From positions 1 to 37,745 of the forward strand of contig SFKY01000024.1 in NCBI GenBank assembly GCA_004554665.1: a stretch of 37,745 nt of DNA. The letters run 5' to 3'. How positions within the stretch are numbered: the first letter of the stretch is position 1; each line of letters opens with the position of its first letter. A program made the translations under genes and the position numbers. The DNA is from Bacteroidales bacterium. GTDB lineage: Bacteria > Bacteroidota > Bacteroidia > Bacteroidales > Bacteroidaceae. Below, piece after piece: positions 8,372 through 15,713 of this stretch. The notes below the pieces were generated by a model. The model was not told the origin of the DNA, made no database searches, and saw only the letters and a program-made list of their open reading frames with translations.

Positions 8372-9463
8372 TAATTCTTTTTTCAACGCCACGCGCCAAA
8401 CACTTGGCTTGCTGTTAGCATTGTCGGATTCTACAAACCATTTGTAGGGCTCGATGGAGAGATTGCTTACCTTTCTGCAACTTCTGAATTGCTGTTTGTA
8501 GAGCGCAAACCGCTCAGTGCCACCCATCTGCTGGCGCTGGTAAACACCATGCAGACGCATGCTGCCCATATCATAGGTAGGATCGGACTGTGTAGTGGCA
8601 TACGTCACTTGGGTATCGGCGATACGATAGGGTGCCGGTGCGAAAGTGCCTGTGATGAGATAGGGGCGGTTAGCCTCCAGTCGCTCGTCTGCTGCCATTT
8701 TCCGAAACGTGAGTGCATTGTCAGTACCCGACTGTGGTTCATAGCACACTGTTTCGGAACCAAACACACTTTGTGGATGCTCTACGGCAAAAGGAAGAAC
8801 AAGTGTGTTGAGACAGTCATTGTAAAAGGTACGCTCCAAAACCACATCGCCCTTGAAGTCGGTATCACCCAAATCCTGTGAAGTGGACAGCGAGAGGGTG
8901 GATGGGGGATTCTGCGTCTTGACAAGATACAGCTGCACGGGCAGATAACTGCTGTTGGTCTTGCCTACCAACCTGTAATCGGCACTCGAGGTATGATGCT
9001 TGCAGTAGCGGGAGCCTATTCTCAGATAGGTTTCTGAGTCTGTCTCTATCTGTACGATACCCGTAGTTCTCTGGTCGGCAGTCAACAGGCATAGGCTGTT
9101 CAGTACCGTGTAGTTAGGCTGCTGTCTGTCCACCTCGTTCAGGTAGCGCTCGCGTTGCGAATCATATAGGTATAGGTTGCCCTCTGCTTCCTTGACGGTG
9201 AAGACGATGGTGTTGGCGGCCAATTCGTCCAGTGTCGTGTAAACCTTGGAGTGTACCATCATCTGTATGCTGTCACTTGGATAGTTGGGATGTTGCTTCA
9301 TCCGCAAGTCGCAGTAGCCTGCGCTCGTCTTATGAGTAATGATGCACCGGGCACCGTCGTATAGGTCGGTAGCCGATGTCACCCTTACCAGTTTGTCTTG
9401 CGACAACGCCGGCAGCACGTTCAGCAACAAGAGTCCGTAGATGATGGCTGTCTTTATCTGCAT
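8354..9463 (-). CDS. Secreted protein of unknown function
   Basis: A protein of about 369 residues with an N-terminal signal peptide (MQIKTAIIYGLLLL, then PALSQ). I do not recognise a family domain; the composition (many Thr/Ser/Tyr and beta-prone stretches, a block FYNDCLNTLVLPFAV and a closing WFVESDNANSKPSVWRVAL) resembles cell-surface or periplasmic proteins common in Prevotella. ATG 9463 is preferred because the -7 box ends at 9480 and transcription would begin near 9475; an in-frame ATG at 9475 would give an almost leaderless message. The last six codons and the stop lie inside the right terminal repeat of the fold-back element, so the C-terminus LSHIGH was supplied by it. Confidence 0.75.
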   Translation of the reverse strand: MQIKTAIIYGLLLLNVLPALSQDKLVRVTSATDLYDGARCIITHKTSAGYCDLRMKQHPNYPSDSIQMMVHSKVYTTLDELAANTIVFTVKEAEGNLYLYDSQRERYLNEVDRQQPNYTVLNSLCLLTADQRTTGIVQIETDSETYLRIGSRYCKHHTSSADYRLVGKTNSSYLPVQLYLVKTQNPPSTLSLSTSQDLGDTDFKGDVVLERTFYNDCLNTLVLPFAVEHPQSVFGSETVCYEPQSGTDNALTFRKMAADERLEANRPYLITGTFAPAPYRIADTQVTYATTQSDPTYDMGSMRLHGVYQRQQMGGTERFALYKQQFRSCRKVSNLSIEPYKWFVESDNANSKPSVWRVALKKELSHIGH

Positions 9464-9479
9464 AACGTTTGCCATGACA

Positions 9480-9511
9480 CAAAAGTACGTTTTTTTGCCC
9501 AAAATACCAAA
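9480..9511 (-). promoter_or_regulatory. Near-perfect Bacteroidota promoter for the secreted protein
   Basis: On the minus strand TTTG (9511-9508), a 20-nt spacer and TACTTTTG (9487-9480) fit the consensus TTTG-N19-21-TAnnTTTG exactly. The predicted start site falls at or just before the ATG codons at 9475 and 9463. Confidence 0.75.
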
Positions 9512-9588
9512 TGTTCGTCCACACTTTTTCGTCGATGGTCTCCCGAAAATCTTACAATCCTCCCGCCTCCCATGTCCTTTCCAAAACC

Positions 9589-9652
9589 TAAATGCCACAA
9601 TTAGCCGGCTAAATGCGGCATTTACGGTGCCTAAATGCCGCATTTAGGTTTG
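9589..9652. repeat. Intergenic palindromic repeat, copy 1 of 3
   Basis: A leading TAAATGCC (9589-9596) is followed, 21 nt from its start, by a perfect inverted repeat: CTAAATGCGGCATTTA (9609-9624), a 7-nt loop and TAAATGCCGCATTTAG (9632-9647), then GGTTTG. Copies at 27014-27073 and 35141-35204 align without gaps. TTAGCCGGCTAA (9601-9612) is itself a palindrome. This repeat is the main content of the 340-nt gap between the secreted protein and the lipoprotein genes; the rest of that gap shows only the minus-strand promoter and AT-rich DNA. Confidence 0.75.
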
Positions 9653-9803
9653 CCAATGAGTACAGGTAGCGCTTGCACTGACGTCATGCAGGCTCCTTAA
9701 AAAAAGTCAAGATGATGACCATTCTCTCTTTTGTTCTATCTTTCTTCATGGTTTGCTTGCTACAACAGCAATATTTAGGGCAGTTTCACGTTATCAGAAA
9801 GAG

Positions 9804-11216
9804 ATGAAATGGTTTGCGATGATATGGGCAACCGCCTTGCTCGGGTTGCTTGCGGCTTGCAATGACGACGATTCTTTCACTGTATCGCCGTCCTGTCTGT
9901 TGACGTTTTCGGTCGATACGGTCGATGTTGATACCGTTTTCAGCAATGTACCTTCGGCCACACGCTCTTTTTGGGTGTATAATCGGTCGGGTAACGCATT
10001 ACGATGCACGTCGGTCAGACTGGAACGGGGCAACCAAAGCGGATATCGGGTAAACGTTGACGGTACGTATCTGGGAGCGACAAGCGGGTTTCAGACCACC
10101 GATGTGGAGATACGCGACGGCGACAGCATCCGCGTGTTTGTCGAGTTGACCGCAGCTGTGCAACATCAGGAACAGCCCAAGCTTGTAGAGGATAATCTGT
10201 TGTTTACGCTGGAGAGTGGGGTGGTGCAGAAGGTAAGTCTGAAAGCCCATTCTTGGGATGCCAAGGTGCTTAATGGTTTGGAGATTCAGCGTGACACCAC
10301 CATCGTATCGGCCACTCCGATTCTGATACGTGGCGGTTTGCACGTCCAAGAAGGTGCAACGCTCACGATAGGAGCTGGCACTACGCTCTATTTCCACGAC
10401 GATGCTGCCCTCACGGTCGATGGCACGCTGCGCTCGGAGGGTACAGCACTGCAGCCAGTGGTGTTGCGAGGTGACCGCATAGACCGCATGTTCGATTATC
10501 TGCCTTACGATTATGTCTCTGGCCAATGGCGTGGCATCCGTTTCACGGCCACTTCTTACGGCAATCTGTTGCAATACACCGACATTCATAGTGCGTATGA
10601 TGGTGTGGTGGCCGACTCGGCCGATGTGGAACGAATGAAAGTGGAGATGAACTGCACTACGGTCCACAACTGTAAGGGGTATGGCCTGAAGTTGGACCAT
10701 GCCAAGGCTTCGCTCAACAACTGTCAGATTACCAACACGTTGGCCGATTGCGTATGGCTCAGGGGCAGCAATGTCGCCATCAACCACTGTACGATTGCCC
10801 AGTTTTATCCTTTCGACGGCAACCGTGGCTTTGCGTTGCGCTTCCTGAAACCATTACCCAACCTGCTGTGCCGCAACACTTTGCTCACGGGCTATGCCGA
10901 CGATGTGCTGCAGGGCGAAGCTGACGAGAGTTGTCACTTCCAGTTTGAGGACTGCATCATCCGCACGCCCAAGGTAGAGACGGCAGACAGCGTCTACTTC
11001 ACCCGTGTGGAGTTTGAGGATATAGCCGATACGGCGCATGTGGGCAGACGCCACTTCCAGAAGATCGATACGGATAATCTGAGATATAACTTCGCGCTGG
11101 ACAGTGTCAGTACGGCTGTCGGCAAGGCCAATCTTTTTACCTCAATCCCTTACGACCGTATGGGCCGGCAGCGCGATGATCAGCCGGATATCGGAGCCTT
11201 TGAATACCTAAAGTAA
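9804..11216 (+). CDS. Lipoprotein with right-handed beta-helix domain
   Basis: A 470-residue lipoprotein. ATG 9804 is chosen because it opens a typical type II signal (MKWFAMIWA, hydrophobic core, lipobox LLAAC); the frame is open further upstream only through a TTG. After an N-terminal region rich in short beta stretches, residues about 170-460 show parallel beta-helix turns: GGLHVQEGATLTIGAGTTLYF, then DAALTVDGTLRSEG, and several repeats of the form VAINHCTIA or ASLNNCQIT. The ending RQRDDQPDIGAFEYLK is common in such Bacteroidota surface proteins. It is likely displayed at the outer membrane and may bind or process glycans; the activity is unknown. The cytidine deaminase gene follows after 5 nt. 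Confidence 0.85.
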   Translation: MKWFAMIWATALLGLLAACNDDDSFTVSPSCLLTFSVDTVDVDTVFSNVPSATRSFWVYNRSGNALRCTSVRLERGNQSGYRVNVDGTYLGATSGFQTTDVEIRDGDSIRVFVELTAAVQHQEQPKLVEDNLLFTLESGVVQKVSLKAHSWDAKVLNGLEIQRDTTIVSATPILIRGGLHVQEGATLTIGAGTTLYFHDDAALTVDGTLRSEGTALQPVVLRGDRIDRMFDYLPYDYVSGQWRGIRFTATSYGNLLQYTDIHSAYDGVVADSADVERMKVEMNCTTVHNCKGYGLKLDHAKASLNNCQITNTLADCVWLRGSNVAINHCTIAQFYPFDGNRGFALRFLKPLPNLLCRNTLLTGYADDVLQGEADESCHFQFEDCIIRTPKVETADSVYFTRVEFEDIADTAHVGRRHFQKIDTDNLRYNFALDSVSTAVGKANLFTSIPYDRMGRQRDDQPDIGAFEYLK

Positions 11217-11221
11217 CTATT

Positions 11222-11701
11222 ATGAAACCAATCAAGATTGAGATTCTGGCCGAACTGCTCCAGATGGACGAGTTGACGGCAGAGGATAGACTGCTGGTGG
11301 AGCAGGCCAAGCAGGCGACTGCAAACTCGTATGCGCGATACAGCCATTTCTATGTGGGTGCTGCCCTGCGACTGCAGGATGGTCGTATCGTAATGGGTGC
11401 CAATCAGGAAAATGCTGCCTTTCCGTCAGGATTGTGCGCGGAGCGGACGGCTATATTCTCCGCACAGGCCCAATGGCCCGACCAGCCGGTGGTGGCTTTG
11501 GCCATTGCTGCAAGAAATGAGCAGGGATTCGTTGCTACCCCGGTGCCTCCATGCGGTGCTTGCCGACAAGTAATGCTCGAAGTGGAAGACCGATACAAGC
11601 AGCCCATCCGTATCTTGCTCTATGGTACAGAGGGGGTGTATCGTATCGCTTCGGTAAAAGATTTGCTTCCTTTCACCTTTGTAGACGAAAACATGCGTTA
11701 A
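11222..11701 (+). CDS. cdd: Cytidine deaminase
   Basis: A 159-residue, homotetramer-type cytidine deaminase that converts cytidine and deoxycytidine to uridine and deoxyuridine in pyrimidine salvage. The substrate motif NQENAAFP (61-68), the catalytic CAERTA (zinc ligand C72, proton-shuttle E74) and PCGACRQ (zinc ligands C111 and C114) are all present. It has about 20 extra N-terminal residues compared with the shortest homologues. It starts 5 nt after the beta-helix lipoprotein gene and ends 7 nt before the convergent MFS gene. Confidence 0.96.
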   Translation: MKPIKIEILAELLQMDELTAEDRLLVEQAKQATANSYARYSHFYVGAALRLQDGRIVMGANQENAAFPSGLCAERTAIFSAQAQWPDQPVVALAIAARNEQGFVATPVPPCGACRQVMLEVEDRYKQPIRILLYGTEGVYRIASVKDLLPFTFVDENMR

Positions 11702-11708
11702 CAGTGAC

Positions 11709-12893
11709 CTACCGCACTTCCGGATTGAGGTTGCGGCAGAGGAAAAAGTGGCGCGAGGCCAAGAAAAACAGGCACACGCTCATGGCGTTGGCTCCTGCTA
11801 CCACCCAGAAAGCTGCGCGGTAGTCGATAAGTTCGGACACCACGCCGCCCACCAAGATGCCCAGGCCGAAGCCCAAGTCCCATGAAGTGAGGATGGATGA
11901 GTTGGCTGTTCCCCGCTCATTATGGTGTGCGATGTTGATGAACATGTTGAGGAATCCGGGGTACATGTGTCCGTTTCCCAAGCCTATCAGAATGGCCGAT
12001 CCATAGTATCCCCAAGGGGTGGGAGAGAGTACGAAGAGGGTGTAGCCGACCAGAGACAGCAGCATGCCGTGGGCTGCGTTGCGCGTGATGAAACCTTCAC
12101 GCAATGCCTTGGCACCTTGCAGCCGCGAGAAAAACAGTCCCAGCGACAGCAACATGAAGTAGGTGCCCGTGCCGCTGGTGATTCCGAGTTCTTCCTTGCT
12201 GTATATGGCCAGATAGTTACTCAGTACGCCAAAGCAGAATCCGAACAGACAGATGTTGATGGCCAGCATCCAAGCGCGGGTAAGAAACAGTCGGTCCAGC
12301 GACAGTTTCTTCTTGTTCTTCACCAGTTGTTTTTGAGGAAGATGGATGGTGGATGCTATCGTGAAACCGCACCAAGCCATGCAAAGCGCTATCCAAAACA
12401 GCCACTCAAAATCGTTCAGCAAGTGATAGATGTAAATACCTATGAAAGGGGCGAAAGCCATGGCCAGATTGTTGCTCATGCCATAAAAGCCGATGCCCTC
12501 GTTTCGCCGGCTGGAGGGCAAGACATCGATGGCACATGTGGCATTGGCCACCGTCACTGCGCCAAACGGTGCACCGTGCACCGTACGTACGATGGCAAAG
12601 ACAGCCAACGTGCCGGCCAGGATATAGCCACCAAAGCATAGGGAGAACAAGGCGAAGAAGAATAGCAACACCTTCTTGCGTGAAAAACTGTCTACCAGAT
12701 AGCCGCTGAACGGCCTTATGAGGAGTGCGGCCACCGTGTAACCCGACAATACCATGCCTATCGTGTCTTTTCCAGCACCGAAATGCTCACTCAAGTAGAT
12801 GGGCAGTAACGGCGCAAGCAAGTAGAAAGCGAAATACAGCATAAAGTTGGATGCCATCGCTTTCAGATAATCCCTGTTCCAGAGTCGTTCCAT
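11709..12893 (-). CDS. MFS transporter
   Basis: A 394-residue major facilitator superfamily protein with about 12 hydrophobic segments. The typical loop between helices 2 and 3 is present in the form GYLVDSFSRKKVLL, and a charged central loop (QKQLVKNKKKLSLDR) separates the two halves. The substrate cannot be named from sequence; the closest general type is the drug/sugar-efflux-like MFS_1 group. It is the last gene of a four-gene minus-strand operon, 9 nt after hisB, and ends 7 nt from the convergent cdd gene. Confidence 0.88.
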   Translation of the reverse strand: MERLWNRDYLKAMASNFMLYFAFYLLAPLLPIYLSEHFGAGKDTIGMVLSGYTVAALLIRPFSGYLVDSFSRKKVLLFFFALFSLCFGGYILAGTLAVFAIVRTVHGAPFGAVTVANATCAIDVLPSSRRNEGIGFYGMSNNLAMAFAPFIGIYIYHLLNDFEWLFWIALCMAWCGFTIASTIHLPQKQLVKNKKKLSLDRLFLTRAWMLAINICLFGFCFGVLSNYLAIYSKEELGITSGTGTYFMLLSLGLFFSRLQGAKALREGFITRNAAHGMLLSLVGYTLFVLSPTPWGYYGSAILIGLGNGHMYPGFLNMFINIAHHNERGTANSSILTSWDLGFGLGILVGGVVSELIDYRAAFWVVAGANAMSVCLFFLASRHFFLCRNLNPEVR

Positions 12894-12902
12894 GATGTAG
12901 TC

Positions 12903-13979
12903 TTAGAGCATCCCTTTGGTAGAGGGCAGCTCGAAGTGGTGTATATCCCTTTTTACAGCCATCTTCAGCGCTCTTGCCAGTGCCTTGAAGATGCCTTCAA
13001 TCTTATGGTGTTCGTTATCGCCCTCAGCCTTGATGTTCAGATTCATTCGTGCGGCATCGCTCAGACTTTTGAAAAAGTGCAGAAACATTTCTGTGGGCAT
13101 ATCCCCGATACACTCCCGATGAAATTCCGTGTTCCATACCAACCAAGGCCGGCCGCCAAAGTCGAGGGCCACTTGGCAGAGGCTGTCGTCCATCGGCAGG
13201 CAATACCCATACCGCTCTATTCCCCGCTTGTCTCCAAGGGCCTTGTCTATACATGCCCCTATGGCCAAGGCTGTGTCCTCGATGGTATGGTGCTCATCTA
13301 CATGCAGATCGCCGGCCGTATGCACCATCAGGTCTATCTTGCCGTGGCGGCCAATCTGCTCCAGCATGTGGTCAAAGAAACCCAAGCCTGTGCTGATATC
13401 GCATTGCCCAGTACCGTCAAGATTCATCCGTACATAGATGTCGGTCTCTTTGGTTGTGCGTCGCATCTCTGCTATACGTTCTCCGGCAAAAAGAATCTCG
13501 GCTATCTTGTTCCAGTCCATACCATCCTTTCCCAATATCAGTGCTTTACAGCCCAGATTATCGGCCAATTGTCGATCGGTATCGCGGTCGCCGATGACAT
13601 AACTGTTGGCGAGGTCGTAAGCCGGATTGTCGATGTATTCTGTAAGCATGCCGATGCCGGGTTTGCGCATGGGCGAGTTGTTTTCGGGGAAATGTCTGTC
13701 GATGTGTTGCGCGTCGAATACGATACCCTCGCCTGCCAAAGACTGCAAGATAAAGCGGTGAACGGGCCAAAACGTTTCCTCGGGAAACGAATCGGTCCCC
13801 AAACCGTCTTGGTTGCTGACCATGACGAGTTTGAAATCAAGACGCTCTGCGATAAACCGCAGATTCTTGAACATGTCTTTGACAAATACCAGTTTCTCAA
13901 ACGAGTCTATCTGCTCGTCTTCAGGTTCCTCGATGAGGGTTCCATCGCGGTCAATAAACAGTATTTTCTGTGGTTTCAT
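12903..13979 (-). CDS. hisB: Bifunctional histidinol-phosphatase / imidazoleglycerol-phosphate dehydratase
   Basis: A 358-residue bifunctional enzyme for two steps of histidine synthesis. Residues 1-165 are the HAD phosphatase domain (nucleophile motif DRDGT, D10 and D12; motif SNQDG; GDRDTD at 130-135). Residues 175-358 are the dehydratase with metal-binding blocks DEHHTIEDTA (228-237) and EHHKIEG (323-329). The zinc loop of E. coli HisB (three Cys and one His) is altered: here it reads IDRHFPENNSPMRKP, keeping the His but no Cys. No other his gene is in the window, so hisB is separated from any his operon. It overlaps the upstream membrane-protein gene by 29 nt. Confidence 0.96.
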   Translation of the reverse strand: MKPQKILFIDRDGTLIEEPEDEQIDSFEKLVFVKDMFKNLRFIAERLDFKLVMVSNQDGLGTDSFPEETFWPVHRFILQSLAGEGIVFDAQHIDRHFPENNSPMRKPGIGMLTEYIDNPAYDLANSYVIGDRDTDRQLADNLGCKALILGKDGMDWNKIAEILFAGERIAEMRRTTKETDIYVRMNLDGTGQCDISTGLGFFDHMLEQIGRHGKIDLMVHTAGDLHVDEHHTIEDTALAIGACIDKALGDKRGIERYGYCLPMDDSLCQVALDFGGRPWLVWNTEFHRECIGDMPTEMFLHFFKSLSDAARMNLNIKAEGDNEHHKIEGIFKALARALKMAVKRDIHHFELPSTKGML

Positions 13980-14874
13980 TGTCTTTTAAAGCTTTCAGAT
14001 GTTTCTTTTTCTCCTCTTCCTGGGTGTAGACAGAACCGTAGGCAAAATATCCTACGAGCAGATTCCATACCAATTCGTAGCCCATGACAAAAAAAGTCAG
14101 GACAGAGACGGCCAAAAACAGAGAGAAGAAATAGCTCGGAGTGCCGTCGGGATCGCCGCCAAGCATGCCTAACTGGTTAAAGACCTGCGCAAACAGCAGC
14201 ACAAAGAACGGAATCATGACCAGCATGGCAATCAGCAGCATGATGATAATAGCAATCAGCCTGACCAAGAACCAGAATCCCCAATGGCGCATGCCCACGG
14301 CATAGTCCTGGCCTACCACTTGCAGCAGTTGCGTCTTCGGGTCTATCACATACTTGGTAGAGGCATAATCGATAGGTACCATGCAAATGGTGATGAGCAG
14401 CAAGATAATCGCCACCGTGAGTACAAAAGCCACAGCTGTTGACTCAGGCGAAACCTTGAGCAACGCAAGCAGCTTCATGACCAGTGTCTGGAGGTATCCG
14501 CTGACCAGCGAGGTGGTCAATAGGGTGTAGAGATAGACAAACACGTTGAGTACAACACTCCTTAGAAACAATCGGCGCACCGATAGCCCGTTGAGCAGTG
14601 ACACAATCTTGGCCACCAACCACGAGCTGCACACGAATGACAATACATGCACTACCGTCATGGCCGTTGTCGTGACCCAAGGGTAGCGCATGCCCCAATC
14701 GTGGATGCTCTTATCGGGAATATTGATGATTACCACGCCTGTCAGGATAAGCGCATAGGCCAAGACAGGCAACCAAGTCTTCCTCAAAATGGTTCTCGCA
14801 TTCAACACGAAGAGTGAGTAAGCAGCCTTGATACATGCCGACACACTCCTATTGCTATACAAATCTTTTTCCAT
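13951..14874 (-). CDS. Integral membrane protein of unknown function
   Basis: A 307-residue protein with about six strongly hydrophobic segments (for example LAYALILTGVVIINI, TTAMTVVHVLSFVCSSWLV, VAFVLTVAIILLLITICMV, LIAIIIMLLIAMLVMIPFF) and a charged C-terminal tail (TQEEEKKKHLKALKD). No catalytic motif or named family is recognised. Its start codon overlaps the stop of the upstream methyltransferase gene by 1 nt and its 3' end overlaps hisB by 29 nt, so translation of the three is probably coupled. An inner-membrane location is expected. Confidence 0.8.
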   Translation of the reverse strand: MEKDLYSNRSVSACIKAAYSLFVLNARTILRKTWLPVLAYALILTGVVIINIPDKSIHDWGMRYPWVTTTAMTVVHVLSFVCSSWLVAKIVSLLNGLSVRRLFLRSVVLNVFVYLYTLLTTSLVSGYLQTLVMKLLALLKVSPESTAVAFVLTVAIILLLITICMVPIDYASTKYVIDPKTQLLQVVGQDYAVGMRHWGFWFLVRLIAIIIMLLIAMLVMIPFFVLLFAQVFNQLGMLGGDPDGTPSYFFSLFLAVSVLTFFVMGYELVWNLLVGYFAYGSVYTQEEEKKKHLKALKDNETTENTVY

Positions 14875-15638
14875 TATCGCTTTAACATTCTTCTTCTAAA
14901 CTCACTACAGGTGATGGCTGTAGCCACTGCCACATTCAGGCTTTCCGCCGTCTCGCTATCGGCCGGATAATTGGGAATCAGGAGCTTATGACTGATTCGT
15001 TGCCGCAATGCTTGCGAGATACCTTTTCCCTCGTTGCCCATGATGATGACTCCGTTTTCTGTCAGGGGAGTGGCATAGATGTCATTGCCGTCGAGCAATG
15101 TGCCGTAGACAGGCACCTCGGCATCCAGTGCAACCAACCAATCGTCCAACCGTGTGTAGGTGATACCCACCCGGGCGATGCTTCCCATTGTGGCTTGTAC
15201 TACTTTCGGATTGTACACATCCACCGTGTCTTCACTGCATACGATATGCCTGATGCCAAACCAGTCGGCCGTACGGATGATGGTGCCCATATTGCCAGGG
15301 TCCTGAATACCGTCCAGCGCCAATATCAGTTGGGATTGGGGGAGTGAAAGCCAATCATCGGCCTTCACGGACTGCTGCGGAAACACAGCCATCACCCCCT
15401 GTGGATGTTGCAGGAAACTCACCTTGCGCATCTCGTCGTCGCTCACCTCGATGATTTCTGTCTCCGGCATGGGGCGTGTGGCGTGCCAAGCGCTGGTATG
15501 GATAAGCATCTTGGCCGGCATGATGGCCAACAGGTCTTCTACCGCCTTGATGCCCTCCACCACAAACACCCTTTCCTGATTGCGGTGTTTCTTCAATTCC
15601 AAAGAGCGGATATATTTAACCTTTGCTTTGCTTATCAT
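14874..15638 (-). CDS. TrmH/SpoU-family RNA 2'-O-methyltransferase
   Basis: A 254-residue SPOUT methyltransferase of the TrmH/RlmB type, which methylates ribose 2'-OH of tRNA or rRNA. An N-terminal substrate-binding domain (VEGIKAVEDLL) precedes the knotted catalytic domain with motif 1 DPGNMGTIIRTA (113-124, N116 and R122), motif 2 IMGNEGKGIS (199-208) and motif 3 ESLNVAVA (232-239). ATG 15638 is preferred over the TTG two codons upstream. It is the first gene of the minus-strand operon with the membrane protein, hisB and MFS genes, and has its own -7 box at 15663-15656. The exact RNA target is not determined by the sequence. Confidence 0.92.
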   Translation of the reverse strand: MISKAKVKYIRSLELKKHRNQERVFVVEGIKAVEDLLAIMPAKMLIHTSAWHATRPMPETEIIEVSDDEMRKVSFLQHPQGVMAVFPQQSVKADDWLSLPQSQLILALDGIQDPGNMGTIIRTADWFGIRHIVCSEDTVDVYNPKVVQATMGSIARVGITYTRLDDWLVALDAEVPVYGTLLDGNDIYATPLTENGVIIMGNEGKGISQALRQRISHKLLIPNYPADSETAESLNVAVATAITCSEFRRRMLKR

Positions 15639-15655
15639 TTTCAAATTATTTCATG

Positions 15656-15693
15656 CAAAGATAATAATTATTCTTATCTTTTTTGTAACTTTG
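15656..15693. promoter_or_regulatory. Divergent -7 boxes for the trmH-type operon and tamL
   Basis: TATCTTTG on the minus strand (15663-15656) and TAACTTTG on the plus strand (15686-15693) both match TAnnTTTG. They stand back to back, 22 nt apart, in a 75-nt intergenic gap. No good TTTG box is seen at -33 for either. Confidence 0.6.
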
Positions 15694-15713
15694 CCCAATA
15701 ATTTAAGAGTGTT

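Noticed and set aside
9464..9643. Extension of the secreted protein's frame upstream to 9643
   Set aside because: The extension runs through the promoter and the palindromic repeat, lacks a signal peptide at its start and is explained by an open frame only.
9679..9686. TGACGTCA palindrome upstream of the beta-helix lipoprotein
   Set aside because: An 8-bp palindrome is expected by chance in a window of this size, and no regulator or second copy supports it.
12936..14087. 383-codon open frame opposite hisB
   Set aside because: It is antisense to the bifunctional hisB and the membrane-protein gene and has no recognisable features.
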